From assembly GCA_963930645.1 (NCBI GenBank), contig OZ005652.1, positions 268,004,006 through 268,068,005 on the forward strand: DNA of 64,000 bases. Reading direction: 5' to 3'. This DNA comes from Salticus scenicus (lineage: Eukaryota > Arthropoda > Arachnida > Araneae > Salticidae). The position numbers and the translations under genes were made by a program. The notes under the pieces were generated by a model. It was not told the DNA's origin and made no database searches. It was given only the letters and a program-made list of their open reading frames with translations. Shown here piece after piece: positions 47,641 through 59,469 of this stretch; position 1 is the first letter of the stretch; each line of letters opens with the position of its first letter.

Positions 47641-48230
47641 AATGTTGAAAGTTATACGATAGAACAAGTACGTATAGTTGGAAAGTGTTAATAATTAATG
47701 AGTTCTTCATGATTTTTCGTTCTTGTTGATACTACTGCGAAATCTGTTTAATAGCGCTGACAGAAACATGGTTATTATTTTTCTTCCTATCAGCTTACTA
47801 CGAATGTAGTTCGATATTCCATGCAGTCCAGTGGGTAAAGCCTTTTTTTAATAAGGAAAATTGAAATGATCAACTACTAACAGGTTTATGGTCATTTAAT
47901 GGATGTAAGTGTTAGTTCCTAGCAAAATCTGAAAATATTATTGTAAATAACATACATTGTAGAAAAGAGAACAGAAAGAAAAATGTTCCCAATTGTTAAT
48001 TCTCGTATATTGATTAGTACGTAGAAAAATTTCCAAAAAAGTTGTCAATAATTACATAAAAATAAATAAATAAATAAATAAAAGTTAAAAAAAATTCCTC
48101 AATCTGGTCAATTACTCTCTCTCACCCTACTCCTTTCACCCTATTTTGGACGAAACTTTGTGATCAAACACCATAAATTTCAAAAACTCGAAACTTTTGT
48201 TTCTGGTCGAAATAATTATGTAAGATCTCT
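47641..48230. other. no gene seen
   Basis: AT-rich DNA with an AAATA run near 48060-48082. Nothing recognised. Confidence 0.5.
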
Positions 48231-48674
48231 CTTCAAGGCAGGGCCTGACTGAAATTTCTAAGGGGCACAAAATTTTACTAATGGTTAAAATTCATAGAAT
48301 TTATAGTCTAAATCTTACTCTTTTTTCCTCCTAATTTAACTATGTTTCACTCACATGAATAACATTTTAAAATAAAATATGTTTATAAGGCTAACTGGGG
48401 ATGATTTTTTTTTTTTTTTTTTTTTTTTGGGGGGGGGGGGGTCTTTAGAGCTTAAAACAGTTACAGATTAATGTTTTTACCAAATATGTATAATTTTTCG
48501 GTCTACTTTTTCGCCTGTTAAAATTGTGGTATGTCAATAACCGTTTTTTTTTTGTTGTTGTTATTGCTGGGGGGGGGGAGGTATACAGGGATGAAATCTG
48601 GCTCTTCTTAGGGGGCACGAAAAACTTAAAGTGCCCTGGGCACAAGCATGTCTTAGTCGGGCCCTGCTTCAAGG
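48231..48674. mobile_element. hAT-type MITE with perfect 8-bp duplication
   Basis: The element proper is 48239-48666 (428 bp). It begins CAGGGCCTGACTGAAAT and ends GTCTTAGTCGGGCCCTG, which are imperfect inverted repeats. CTTCAAGG occurs immediately on both sides (48231-48238 and 48667-48674). An 8-bp duplication and a CAGGG start are typical of hAT elements. Internal G-runs and poly-T are present but no transposase. Confidence 0.85.
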
Positions 48675-49993
48675 GAAAAAATTAAGCAACTTGCGTTGCT
48701 TTTTGTCTGCTGCACTCATGCCTGCTCTTCCTGTCTGATGTAAAATTGTGCTTAATTATTTGAACTTAAACTAACTGTTATGTGACTTTTAAATTTATGA
48801 TGCTTGCTAAATTAGTTTTTATTCTTCCTCCTAAGACGTGTGTTTGAAAAAATTATTTTTAATTAAATACGGATCTCCTTAAGATTAAAATAAATAAATA
48901 AATAAAATTGTTACTTTGTCATAAAATAAAAGAATTTTAGGTTTATCATCGTCATCAATTAAGCATTAAAAAATGTTATTTAAAACCTGACATTTTATAC
49001 TTTAAATATGTTAATAACATTTACTTTGTATAATAAAAGTGTCAAAGTTATAACTATTCAGGTACTTTTTTTTCTTAGCTATAAGACGAGGATTGTGCAC
49101 AGTTAAAAAGATGGATGAAATATTTAATTTGAATATCAATAACGCGTCTTATTATGCAATTTAGAAAATTTGCTGAAAAAAAGAAAAAGAGCTACGGGAT
49201 TATACTACAGTCTCGCCTTAAATTATAGAAAACTCTATGTCGAAAAAAGGCGATATGCCAAACAAAATCCCACAGATCCCAGAGAGATGAATTAGATATA
49301 GCTAATTTTATTACGGAGGGAATTAAGAGTATTTGCTTAAGACTTCAGACGTGTGGAGATTGGGAATATCGATTTGAAGAAGAGCAAAATAAAGAGAGAA
49401 AAAAATAAAGAACCCTCGAACGTTAATAAATTATTCGAAGAGAGCATTTGCTAAGATTTAGAGAAGAAAAAAAATATCCAAAAAGCAGACTAGTGTTTTT
49501 TTTTTTTCTTCTTTTAATAGGGATTTTATGATTTAGGCTTTTAAATATGCCTGAAATTAAAAGGTCAAAGCATTAAAAATGCGTTTTAATTTTTCATAAT
49601 TTTTAATCTTTTGTGATTGGGAAAAATAAAATTTTTCATATTTTCATATTTTCACTTTTTTACATACATTAATTAAAAAGGTGCATTTTGTTTTTGCTAT
49701 GTAACGGAAATATTCATGGGTAAGAAATGTAAAATTTAAAAGTTAGGTTTAAGAAAAGTTTAAATTTAAAATTTGTATAATTATTAAGGAATTTCCGAAT
49801 ATCATGCTTCATACGATGATAGATTCAGCATATCTGGAAATAAAATTTTTGTATTAATTATATGAGTAATCATCTCCAAATATAAATGCGTTTTCTGAAT
49901 TTTTCTTAACTGAGTATAAATTAAACGAAAACTTCAAGCTGTAGTAATTTTTTTTTTTTAATCTATTGAATCAGTTTTTCAATAAAGCGGCGG

Positions 49994-50025
<32 letters not shown>

Positions 50026-50200
50026 AAGATGAACATATTGAAATAAATTTCTCTTCAACAACAAAAATTGTTAGTGAAATCACATTTTTTTTTAAAAATC
50101 AAAATTAAATTTCTGAATTTTTATCGAACTCAATTTAATATTTTAAATTTAAGTCGTAAAACATTTTTTTTCCCTCACCGATTTAATCTTTCAACTTCAT
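48675..50200. other. AT-rich intergenic DNA, no gene seen
   Basis: Homopolymer tracts (49994-50022) and small frames only. Confidence 0.5.
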
Positions 50201-50204
50201 ACTC

Positions 50205-50640
50205 TTATGTCGGGTTCTCAGAAAAAAATCCAGAGGTTCAATTCTTAAGTTGCTAGACGAGTGATGTCGAGTTCGAATTCACGTCACACTCAATGACCAA
50301 GCCTTTCGGAGATTTCCATGGTTTTTTCCGAAACACCCGCGAACACCGAATTAGAATTTCCTAGAAAGATTCTCACGCCTTGGTTCCTCGTGAACATAAT
50401 TGGCCTTAATCTACAAATCAAAACAAAACAAGTCCTCAGTGGCCGAGAGGTTCCATTCTTAAAACTGTCAAACGGGAGGTGTGAGGCTCGAACCTGTGTC
50501 ACACTCGTCGGCATAACCGTTTTTAGTTGTACGTTATTTTCTTTGAAATACGGTCTAGGATTTCTGAGAAAGACCCTCCCCACCCCACCGAAGAAGAGCA
50601 TCTTATCCAGGCCTAGATCTCACGAGTAGAAAATCGGTTT
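50205..50640 (+). repeat. tRNA-derived SINE-like copies in tandem
   Basis: The segment at about 50430-50515 has an A-box-like TGGCCGAGAGGTTC and a B-box-like GAGGCTCGAACCT, followed by GTGTCACACTC. The segment at 50205-50290 has the parallel AGAGGTTCAATTCTTAA and GTCGAGTTCGAATTCACGTCACACTC. The layout resembles a tRNA-Leu/Ser-type SINE head, present twice in direct orientation with related tails (AAGCCTTTCGGAGA, AACCGTTTTTAGT). Open frames here are on both strands and not convincing. Confidence 0.5.
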
Positions 50641-51059
50641 TAAACCTAACACAAACACCAACACCAAAAGTACGAAAGGCTTTGCCATTTCCTACTTCAG
50701 TTACTGCCTTTTTGCCATTTTTATCAGGCATCGAGTGGGTTAATTTACTTTAAACAGCAATTGTAATTAGTGCAATTATTGCAATTTTTTTTTTTGAAAA
50801 AAAAAAAAAAAAAAAAGCAATAAATTAGACTCTGCTACTGTATTTAAACGACTAATTCCTTATCTTAAATAGATCAGAATGAAAATCTATATTTATTGGA
50901 AACAATAAATACATTCCCACAGTTAACCTCTGCTAATGTAACAGAAAATAAAGTTTGTAAATTGGCAAATATTGCCTTGGCTAAAAAGTTTGGAAAAAAA
51001 AAATCACCTTCACTTAACACTTTTTTCTTAGTTGTTTAGTGCATACGTAATGCCATTTC

Positions 51060-51795
51060 ATCTTTCAAATATCTATATAATATTTCTCTTACGTGTGGAC
51101 CAGTTACAATTATTTTTTGTCGAAACGATGCGATATTGAAGTAAAATACGCAAAGTTAAAAAATAATATTTTTAAATGGACAATATTTAAGCATGCGGAC
51201 TCAGCTCAGTGATCTAATAAAAAAAAAGTGGCGACATTTGTCTGATGAGATTATTTTATTATGGAAAAATGTATTTTCAACAGTTGCTTCTTCAGAATCT
51301 TTGCAAGCGTCATTTTAAACATAGCAATATTTTAAAGATATATGTGCAATACTTTAAAATATATGGATTATTATCATAAACTGACTAAAAAACGCAATCA
51401 TAAAAAGTATAATCAAAATAGTAATAATTTTTTTAAACAAACTATTGTGCGAAAATAAATAAATTAAAAGTAATCGCCAACAAAGTCACAAAAATTTAAA
51501 AGGCGTCATGAAAGGGGGGAGAGGTTATAATAAAACTGTACTCTCAGCGGAAGTATGAAAACTGGATTGTCAACTAGGAATTTTATGTTGAAACTTTATT
51601 TAAATGATTTTCATTTACTATTACACAATATTAATTTAGTTTTAATAAAAATTTGCTTCCGGTAAATTAAAATTTTAATTAGGTAGGGAAATTGGTATAA
51701 TATTTATGAGTTTCAAATTTTAAAGGTAAATGGGAAAACAAATAACTTTCAAAAATTCAAAAAAATTCGCAAGAGTTTGCTGGTAGTAAATATTA
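51060..51795. repeat. duplicated segment, copy 1 (partner 54338-55030)
   Basis: ATAATATTTCTCTTACGTG, TTTTTTGTCGAAACGAT, GACATTTGTCTGATGA, CTTCAGAATCTTTGCAAGCG and GGTAAATTAAAATTTTAATT recur in order at 54338-55030 with moderate divergence. The two copies are in direct orientation about 3.27 kb apart. No gene is seen in either copy. Confidence 0.75.
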
Positions 51796-52085
51796 AGCTA
51801 CTCGTGTGAATATCGAGAAAAATGTTTTAAAAACGTTATCATAATTTTAAATAAATAAATAAATAAAAATTTATTTCTCTTCTTCGAATATTGGTGTTAT
51901 TGCCATATCTGTTTGTTTATAAAGTTTATTTAATGAAATCACGGCTAAGCCAGCGATCTATTTACTGCAAATTACAATTAACAATGTCAAAAATAAATAA
52001 AGAAATAAGTATTTTAATTATAAAAATCAATCAATAAAAAATTACAAAACCAAGTTCTTTTAATAATTAGTGAAATAATTTTTAC

Positions 52086-52117
<32 letters not shown>

Positions 52118-52604
52118 TCTTCAAAAATTTTATAGAAATAAACATAAAGGACAAAGAGAAGTAAATCTGTTTTTCAAAGATTTATTTCTTTTTAAAAGTG
52201 TATGCTAATTCTGTTAACCTGATTAAAGTAAATATAAAATGTTCGATTTAAATTCGTAGCCATACTTTGCTTTTTCTGGAGTTATTTTATTTTTTTAATT
52301 TATTGAATCATTTTACAATATAGATTACATTGTAAAATATTTCCGATTCTTTTTTTTTTCTTTTTTTTTTATGGATGATAACGATATCGAGCGTATCGTA
52401 ATTCCATTCAAAGGCAAAAGTTACCAGTTATCTATAAAGAAAAAGAATTAAAAAAAAAAAAAACGCCAATTGTTTTCCAAGCCATAAAAGTAAATCAATA
52501 AGAAAATATTGTAAAAACTCCCATCTCGGATGAAATATTTGCTATCTTTTTATTTGTAAATAAAAAAAAGTGCTTAAAAATGAAAAAAAAAGTTAAAAGT
52601 ACGA

Positions 52605-53740
52605 GCACAGTGACATTATATTTCCTATAACTAGTAAAATATTTATCGTTTTTCAGTTTATTTTAAAGCTAAAAGCTTTTTCTAGCGCCCGACAAAAACT
52701 TTCCCGTTTTAAATTACTTAGTCTACTTATCGACCGATATTGAAATTGTGTGGGAGAAAGTTATTGGATGCAGAGGTTAAAAGGATTATGTCAGCACGAG
52801 GTTTAGGACACTGAGAAGGTTTAACACACCCACCCTCTGCATATTGAACGCATTATTGACTTCAATTGTTGTGATTACCTTTTACCTTCTTTAGTGGTAG
52901 AGGTTTCTTTCTTTTTTTTTTTCTTTTTAAAAAAAGATTATTTTTATGTGAGATAAAAATTTTATAGTTTAATGTTTAAGTAAACATTTCTAGGATTTGA
53001 ATAAATATTTCCAGATTTTTGTAGAAATAAGGATTTTTAATGTAGCAATCTTAAACACGCCCACACATACACGATACTTATTCATTACTGTGCTTCTTTT
53101 AACTAGATTTGTATCTTAATAATAAATTTACGTTATTAAAAGAACGTGTTTTACGTATGTTTTAATTTAATGTTAGAATAAACATTTGAGATTTTCAAAA
53201 ACCTATGCTCGAGTAAGTGACATTATATTTCCTGTAATTAGTAAAATATTTATCGCTTTTCAGTTTATTTTAAAGCTAAAAGTTTTTCTAATGCTCGATG
53301 AAAGCATTCCTGTTTTAAATTATACAAAATATACGTAGCGACTGATATTGAAATCGTATGTGAGAACGTTATTGGATGTAGAAGTTAAAAAGGATTTAAT
53401 CAGCACGAGGTTTAGGACAAGCATTGCCAGCAGTATGATAATACTTGCCAATATTTCTAATTTTTAAATCAGGTTTTCATACCAGTATTTTTTGATAGAA
53501 ATAATTTACATTAATTTTCCTTGATTAAATATAATGAAATTTAGTATAGAAAATTTCTGGTCTGAAATCCCCCCCCCCCCTAAATCGGAGACATGGCGAC
53601 TATGTGTACAATAATCATCGTGCCAGTTGGCAACGCTGACTAATTTAGGATAGTGATAAATTTTAATATAAGCACCCTCTGCATATTGAACATATTATTC
53701 ACTCGTTTGCTGCGTTTGCCTTTTACCTTCATTAGAGACA
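52605..53740. repeat. direct repeats between the 51.1- and 54.3-kb copies
   Basis: GTGACATTATATTTCCTATAA through GTTATTGGATG and GTCAGCACGAGGTTTAGGAC (52608-52815) recurs at 53216-53419. CACCCTCTGCATATTGAAC through TGCCTTTTACCTTC recurs at about 52830-52893 and 53672-53733. Together with the flanking copies, this shows repeated duplication of 51-55 kb. Confidence 0.7.
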
Positions 53741-54337
53741 TATTTAAACCTGCAAAAAAAAAAAAAAAAAAAAAAAGAAAAATCCAGCTGGTTGCCTACA
53801 TTAGAGAACACTTTCCAACTACAGCTATTCATTTTATGATTCAGCCTTCAACATTTTAACTTTGTTTCAAATATTAAAAGCGTAGAACATCGCTAAAAAT
53901 GCACCTTAAGCATTTTCCATATATTAGTTTAAAAAAAAAAAAAAGAATGTTTTTGTGCGTAGTTTTGGTCTGTAAACCAAGCTCTAATGTAAATCATATC
54001 ATTTATGTGGAAAACATACTTTTGCGCATTTGAATGATACGAGTTAAAATCGTTATGTTTTGTGCAGAATGAAGACATTAAACTTAGTTTAAAAACAGCG
54101 CGTGTAAAAGCTTTAAGACTAGTTAGAAATTTTCACAATTTTATTAAAAAAAAAAAAAAAATTGCTTCGAACTAGCATTGAAATGTTTTTTTTTTTGTAA
54201 CTCTAGGAAACTTATTTAATAGACAAAATTTTTAAATGATAAGCACAATAGAAATATATATATATATAAAAAATAAAAAACTGTCTAATTTGGCCATGTA
54301 AAAACTTTAAGGACACCAATAAAAATTTAATAATCTA

Positions 54338-55030
54338 TAATATTTCTCTAACGTGGGCCAGTTTCAACTATTTTTTGTCGAAACGATACGATACGCGAGG
54401 ATGAAAAAATAATATGTATACATGGACAATATTAAAGCACGCGGACTTAGCTCAATGGACTAATAAGGAAAAATGACGACATTTGTCTGGTGATATTATT
54501 TTACCAAAAAAATTTATTTTTAACAGTTGTTTCTTCAGAATCTTTGCAAGCGTCATTTTAAACCTAGCAATATTTTAAAGATATATACAGAATATGAATT
54601 TTTGTGTCATAAATTGACTAAAAAACACATTCATAAAAAATATAATCAAAATAGGAATTATTCTATTTTATTTCATTTTATTTATTTATTTATTTAAAAA
54701 AAATTATACCAAAATTAATAAAAAGTCATTGCTAACATGACGACAAAAATTTAAAAGGAGTCGTGGGAGTCCTATATTAAAATTGTACTGCCTGTGGAAG
54801 TATGAAAATTGGGTCGTGAACCATGAATTTTATTTGGAAACCTTTCTTTGAATGATTTCGGTTTCACTATTGTGCAATATTAATTTGGTTTTATTAATAA
54901 TTTGACTTCTGGTAAATTAAAATTTCAATTAGGTGGTGAAATTGGTATAACATTTATGAGTTTCAAAATTTAAAGGTAAATAAGAAAAGAAATAAAATGC
55001 GAATATCTCGCACGAGTTCGCAAGTATATT
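54338..55030. repeat. duplicated segment, copy 2 (partner 51060-51795)
   Basis: Direct copy of 51060-51795; the shared landmarks are listed there. Confidence 0.75.
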
Positions 55031-55149
55031 TTAATAGATTAATTTTATGCTTTTAAAATCAGTTTTATGCTTTCGAAAGAAATGTTAGTAGGTTTGTTGG
55101 ACATAAATGTGTTCAAAAATTGTTTATTTGATTTATTTTTTTGTAATAA

Positions 55150-55800
55150 TATCAAGAACAAACAATTAGAATTAGCACAATTCGAAAGAGGAGAAATTTA
55201 TGTTCTTTCGTCATCAAGATTGAATAATCAGTTTGCAGATAAAAAGATTTTAAGGTTTGAAAATGTTGCAAATAATTTCTTAAATTTGAGTGATAATTAT
55301 GACAAAAAAAAAAAAAAAACTCCGGAGATAAGTGTTTTATCATCCAGAAATGAAAGAAGAGTTTCTTTCATTTCAGAGACATGCTTTCCACAGCAAAATG
55401 ATTAAGCTAGGATATTATTTAGAAAACGGGATTAAATACTTGTACATAGCTGCCAGCCTTATCCGGAGTATTGTTAGTTTTTCCCCTTTTCCTTTTTTTA
55501 TAGTAGTTCTCTTTAACTGTATTTACGATGAAATAAAAAGAAAAGTAATCTAAAAAAAAAAACTGATGTGAAAAAAAGGCGGGTTCTAACAATCCTCCGG
55601 ATTATTAATTATTATGTTGGCAGCTCTGCTTGTAGAAAAACTTTTTTCAACATTATTAAAAAAGCTAGCAATTGCTGTATGTAGCGAAATTTGTTAAATC
55701 CTTATCATTATCGGTACATAAAATGCAATGTTTGTCATTTACTCAAAACGTAATGTCTTGGGAAGATCAATGGCTCTAGGTAGTTTTCTCTGACGGAAAT
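55150..55800. repeat. inverted arm, left (partner 56205-56640)
   Basis: GTTCTTTCGTCATCAAGA, AAATGTTGCAAATAATTTCT, AGACATGCTTTCCACAG, AAAATGCAATGTTTGTCA and TTGGGAAGATCAATGGCTC all recur in inverted order at 56205-56640. The 112-codon frame at 55067-55405 lies in this arm. It is not recognised and its partner copy is interrupted by stops, so it is probably a decayed mobile-element fragment. Confidence 0.7.
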
Positions 55801-55819
55801 AAAAGGTTCTGATAGTTCA

Positions 55820-56130
55820 AAGAATATTGCTTTCCATGTCGATATATGCGTCAAGCAAGACCATTCCAGAGATTCTCAATAAGGTTGAGATCAGGACTTC
55901 TAGATTATCAATCTAAGACTTTAATATTTTTGCTCTGAAACCAAGATAGGGGCATTATCGTATTGTAGAGTCCATTTTTATCCAGCCGAATCAGTTGAAT
56001 TTGGTAGTAAGTGGTCTTCAAAAACATTTTTATATATTCTCTGAATTCCTTTTTGTTGAAGTGTAGGGGTCCTACTTTCATAAAAGAAATGTACCCCACT
56101 TCCTTCCCTCCTTCATGTCATAAGAGATGC
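55820..56130 (-). pseudogene. Tc1-like transposase fragment
   Basis: On the minus strand, MGYISFMKVGPLHF, REYIKMFLKTTYYQIQ, FQSKNIKVLD and, after a frame change, SPDLNLIENLWNGL match the order of the DDE domain end of Tc1 transposases (...SPDLNPIENLW...). The final Glu region is visible. The second Asp region is degraded, and stops or frameshifts occur near 55910. The fragment lies exactly between two inverted arms. Confidence 0.8.
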
Positions 56131-56204
56131 AACACCAAATTCACGTCTGATTAAAAAAAAAAAAAAAAAAAAAAAAAACTTTTTTTTTTTTTTTTTTTTT
56201 TTTC

Positions 56205-56640
56205 AGTCAGAGAAAACTAACTCGAGCCGTTGATCTTCCCAAGTCATTACCTTTTAAATGATTGACAAACATTGCATTTTATACACCAGTAATACCCAGG
56301 TTTAACAAGTTCCACTGCACACTGCCAACTACCAGTTCTTTTAATAATGTTGCAAATCGTTTTTCTAAATACAAATACTTAATCTTCTTTTCTTAACAAT
56401 ATCCATGCTTGAACCTTTTCCTGTGGAAAGCATGTCTCAAAACACTTTCTTCGTCTCTGAATAATAAAGCTTCTACCCTGTCTACGATATTTTTTTTGCC
56501 ATAAATATCATTCAAATTTAAGAAATTCTTTGCAACATTTTTAAACCTTCGAATCTATAGCCTGGCTACTCAGTCTTGATGACGAAAGAACAACTTCACC
56601 ACTTTCAAATTCTGCCCAATTATTATCTTTTTGGCAGTAT
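56205..56640. repeat. inverted arm, right (partner 55150-55800)
   Basis: Inverted, diverged copy of the left arm, starting with TCAGTCAGAGAAAACTAACT. A poly-A/poly-T pair (56154-56203) lies between the transposase remnant and this arm. Confidence 0.7.
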
Positions 56641-59465
56641 TACAAACATAAAATCAATAAATAAATGAAATTGACAGTTTTTGAACATATTTACGTTCTA
56701 CAAGCCTTCTAACGTTTATATAAAGCATCATAAAGCTGATTATAAAACATAAAATCAAACATTTAAAAAATATTATTAAATTTTTACTGGTGGCCTTAAA
56801 GTTTTTACACGGTTAAATTAGGCAGTTTTTCATTTTCTATTTAATTTTGACTATCGTATTCATCAATTAAAAATTTTGTTTGAAAAAGTAGTTTCCTAGA
56901 GTTACAAATAAATATTCCAATGCTATTTTGAAGCAACTTTTTCTTATATAAGAAAGCTAAGAAAATTTCTATCTGGCCTTAAAGTTTTTACGTGCATTTA
57001 AGCACGAGAGGAAAATTGTGTTGTTTTGATATAATGTTAAAGAAATTAAATTTCATGAATGAAAAAAAAGAAAAAAAAAAAAAACCTGTTTATCTACTGA
57101 CGGTATTTTAAAGTACTATTAGATTAAAAAGCGTATGATCGAATTGGTATAAGAGATATTTATTAGAATAGAAGGTATGTACCTTACTATCCCATGGCAC
57201 TAGACGCTACATGTAGTCGTTTCTGTTTAAGAATGAATTTATAAAACGCTCTCTATTTTCAGTTGCCATTTTTCACGGTCTTCACGTTTGTTATAATAAA
57301 TTTATATACTATATCTCCTCAAGAATCTACCATCTATCTTGGAAAAAACATTATAACGGATATAAAAATACGTAATCTTTCACACACAAATATATATTAA
57401 AGTTCTGATCTCTTTTTCGACCTCAATATGCCAATGTTGCACTAAATCCTCATTAATTACTAGGATGAGGTAATTTGTATAATTTTTATTGCTTACATAT
57501 TTAAAAATTTAAAAACTACTCTTAAGTAAGTAAAAAAGTAGATTTCAAATACGTTAAATTAGTGTAAACTTATTTTAACAAAATCAAAAAGAAACATCTA
57601 TTTGATAAACGAATTAATTTTAATAAGGTATATTTCTACAGAAATAATTAATAAGGAAATTTTTAATAAGGTATTACTTTCATTCCTATATTTTTATTTA
57701 TTTATTTATTTATTTTTTTTTATAAATTAAGCCAAAATTTAAGATTAATTGTTAATAAAATATTCATTTGAAGTTAAGTTCGGAGGCATACAAAACGATG
57801 ATTTTAGGGGTTGGGGCTCTTCTGATGTCGATTATCACATATTCTAAAAAATATGTTATCATATTAAAAAATAAATAAATAAACAAATAAAAATAAAATA
57901 AACTAACGAACACATGTTTATGACCTCTAAATTGCAACTTAAATTTACACACAGTATGTTCTTTAAATTTTTACATCCTCCCTCTTCCACATATGTATCT
58001 TTTGCTAATTGCTACTCTATCGAAACCTTTGATCATGTATTATTTGTTCTTTATTGTAATGCATATCTACAATAGCATGTTATGAGTTTTTCTAATTCGG
58101 TTTCTTTCCATCTTGCAAATAAATGCAGTTTGTCGCCATGAGTTCATTCTTTGTCTTATAATTTGATGCGTTAATTTTGTTTAAAAAGTTCCGTGTTCTC
58201 ATGGCGAATGTTGGCTTTTAGTGAGACCGTTTGAATTATAATTATGTGGTAACTTTTTCAAAAATTGTATGTGTTTATCTGTAACATAAGTACACCCATT
58301 TTTTCTCTACTAATTTGAATTTGGCTTCGATTAGTGCTTTGGCGAAATAAATGAATAAATCGGAGCGTCACTTCATCATCAGGACTTGAACTAAGATGTC
58401 GACGATTTTGGGCTCCCACTCCAAGTTATTCAATTGCCCAATTCTACCTACCATTTTATAATAAAATGCTTATCTGGTCACCTATAGTCGAGTTAAATAT
58501 GTCAACAATTCGTATATAATAAAATTCATCATAATAGCTACAAGAAAATGCCTGTTTATTTGGATCATCCCAGTGTTATTAGCGTTTCACATCGCAAGAA
58601 TTCTGAAGCTGTTTTTCAAATTCAAGTTCAATAATCGACGGCCATCTAAATAAATACTTCTCTCTTTTCAGTTAATTTTCAGTTAATTTACCATAAAAGC
58701 CTCTTCATCATATTCTAGACCACATGAAGAAAAAGAAAGGAAATGAAAAGAAAGGAAAAGAAAAGAAAAGAAACACATATACACTTTATAGAAAGCAAAC
58801 AAATGGGTGGTATTTTTTGTTTAAAATCTGAAATTATGTGGGTTTTGGGCTAGAAATCAACAGGTATAAGTAGTCATCACAGACAGAATTTCTTTTTACA
58901 ATTAACTCTTTTACAAAAAGTGGAAAGTCATCACAGACAGAATTCCTGTGCACAATTAACTATTTTTCAAAAGAGTGGATGTTATTACAGAAAGTAAAAG
59001 GATTTGTAGGACATTCTGGTTAAAATTGGAAATTAAGGAATTTTATGCAAGGAAATCGATTTGAAAGTACGGGCTATCACATCCTTTAAATTTACTTTCA
59101 CTGATGATCCAATGTTCGCTAAGAGAAAAGAACAATAAATAAAAAAAATTGAAATGACCACATTTCTATATCTTGCCTGAAGACTCTTTTTCCAAGAGTC
59201 ACCAAAAGCACTCGGCGTAATACTGAAAAATTGCAGGCCTCTATCACTGAATTAAAATCTGACACAGAAAGACTTTTTGGCACTTCCTTATTGTAATGCC
59301 ACCCCCCCCCCCCTCCCGCGCGATAAACCTCTAAGTTATATTAAAAATTTCGAGGTAATCCTGAAAAACATAGTTAAAATGTTTCTAATTTGCTTAAAAA
59401 ACATATAACTTATTACCAGTAATAATAACAAATTAAAAAAATAATAAAATTTAAATTATGATAAA
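56641..59465. other. AT-rich intergenic DNA, no gene seen
   Basis: The segment 56770-57000 twice carries GGCCTTAAAGTTTTTAC. The first occurrence also resembles 54285-54320 (GCCATGTAAAAACTTTAAGG) inverted. Otherwise only homopolymers and an AAAGG run near 58735-58770. Confidence 0.5.
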
Positions 59466-59469
59466 AACA

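Noticed and set aside
50290..50629. Overlapping 103-codon frames on both strands
   Set aside because: They coincide with the tRNA-derived SINE-like repeat. Both strands being open is typical of repeat-driven frames.
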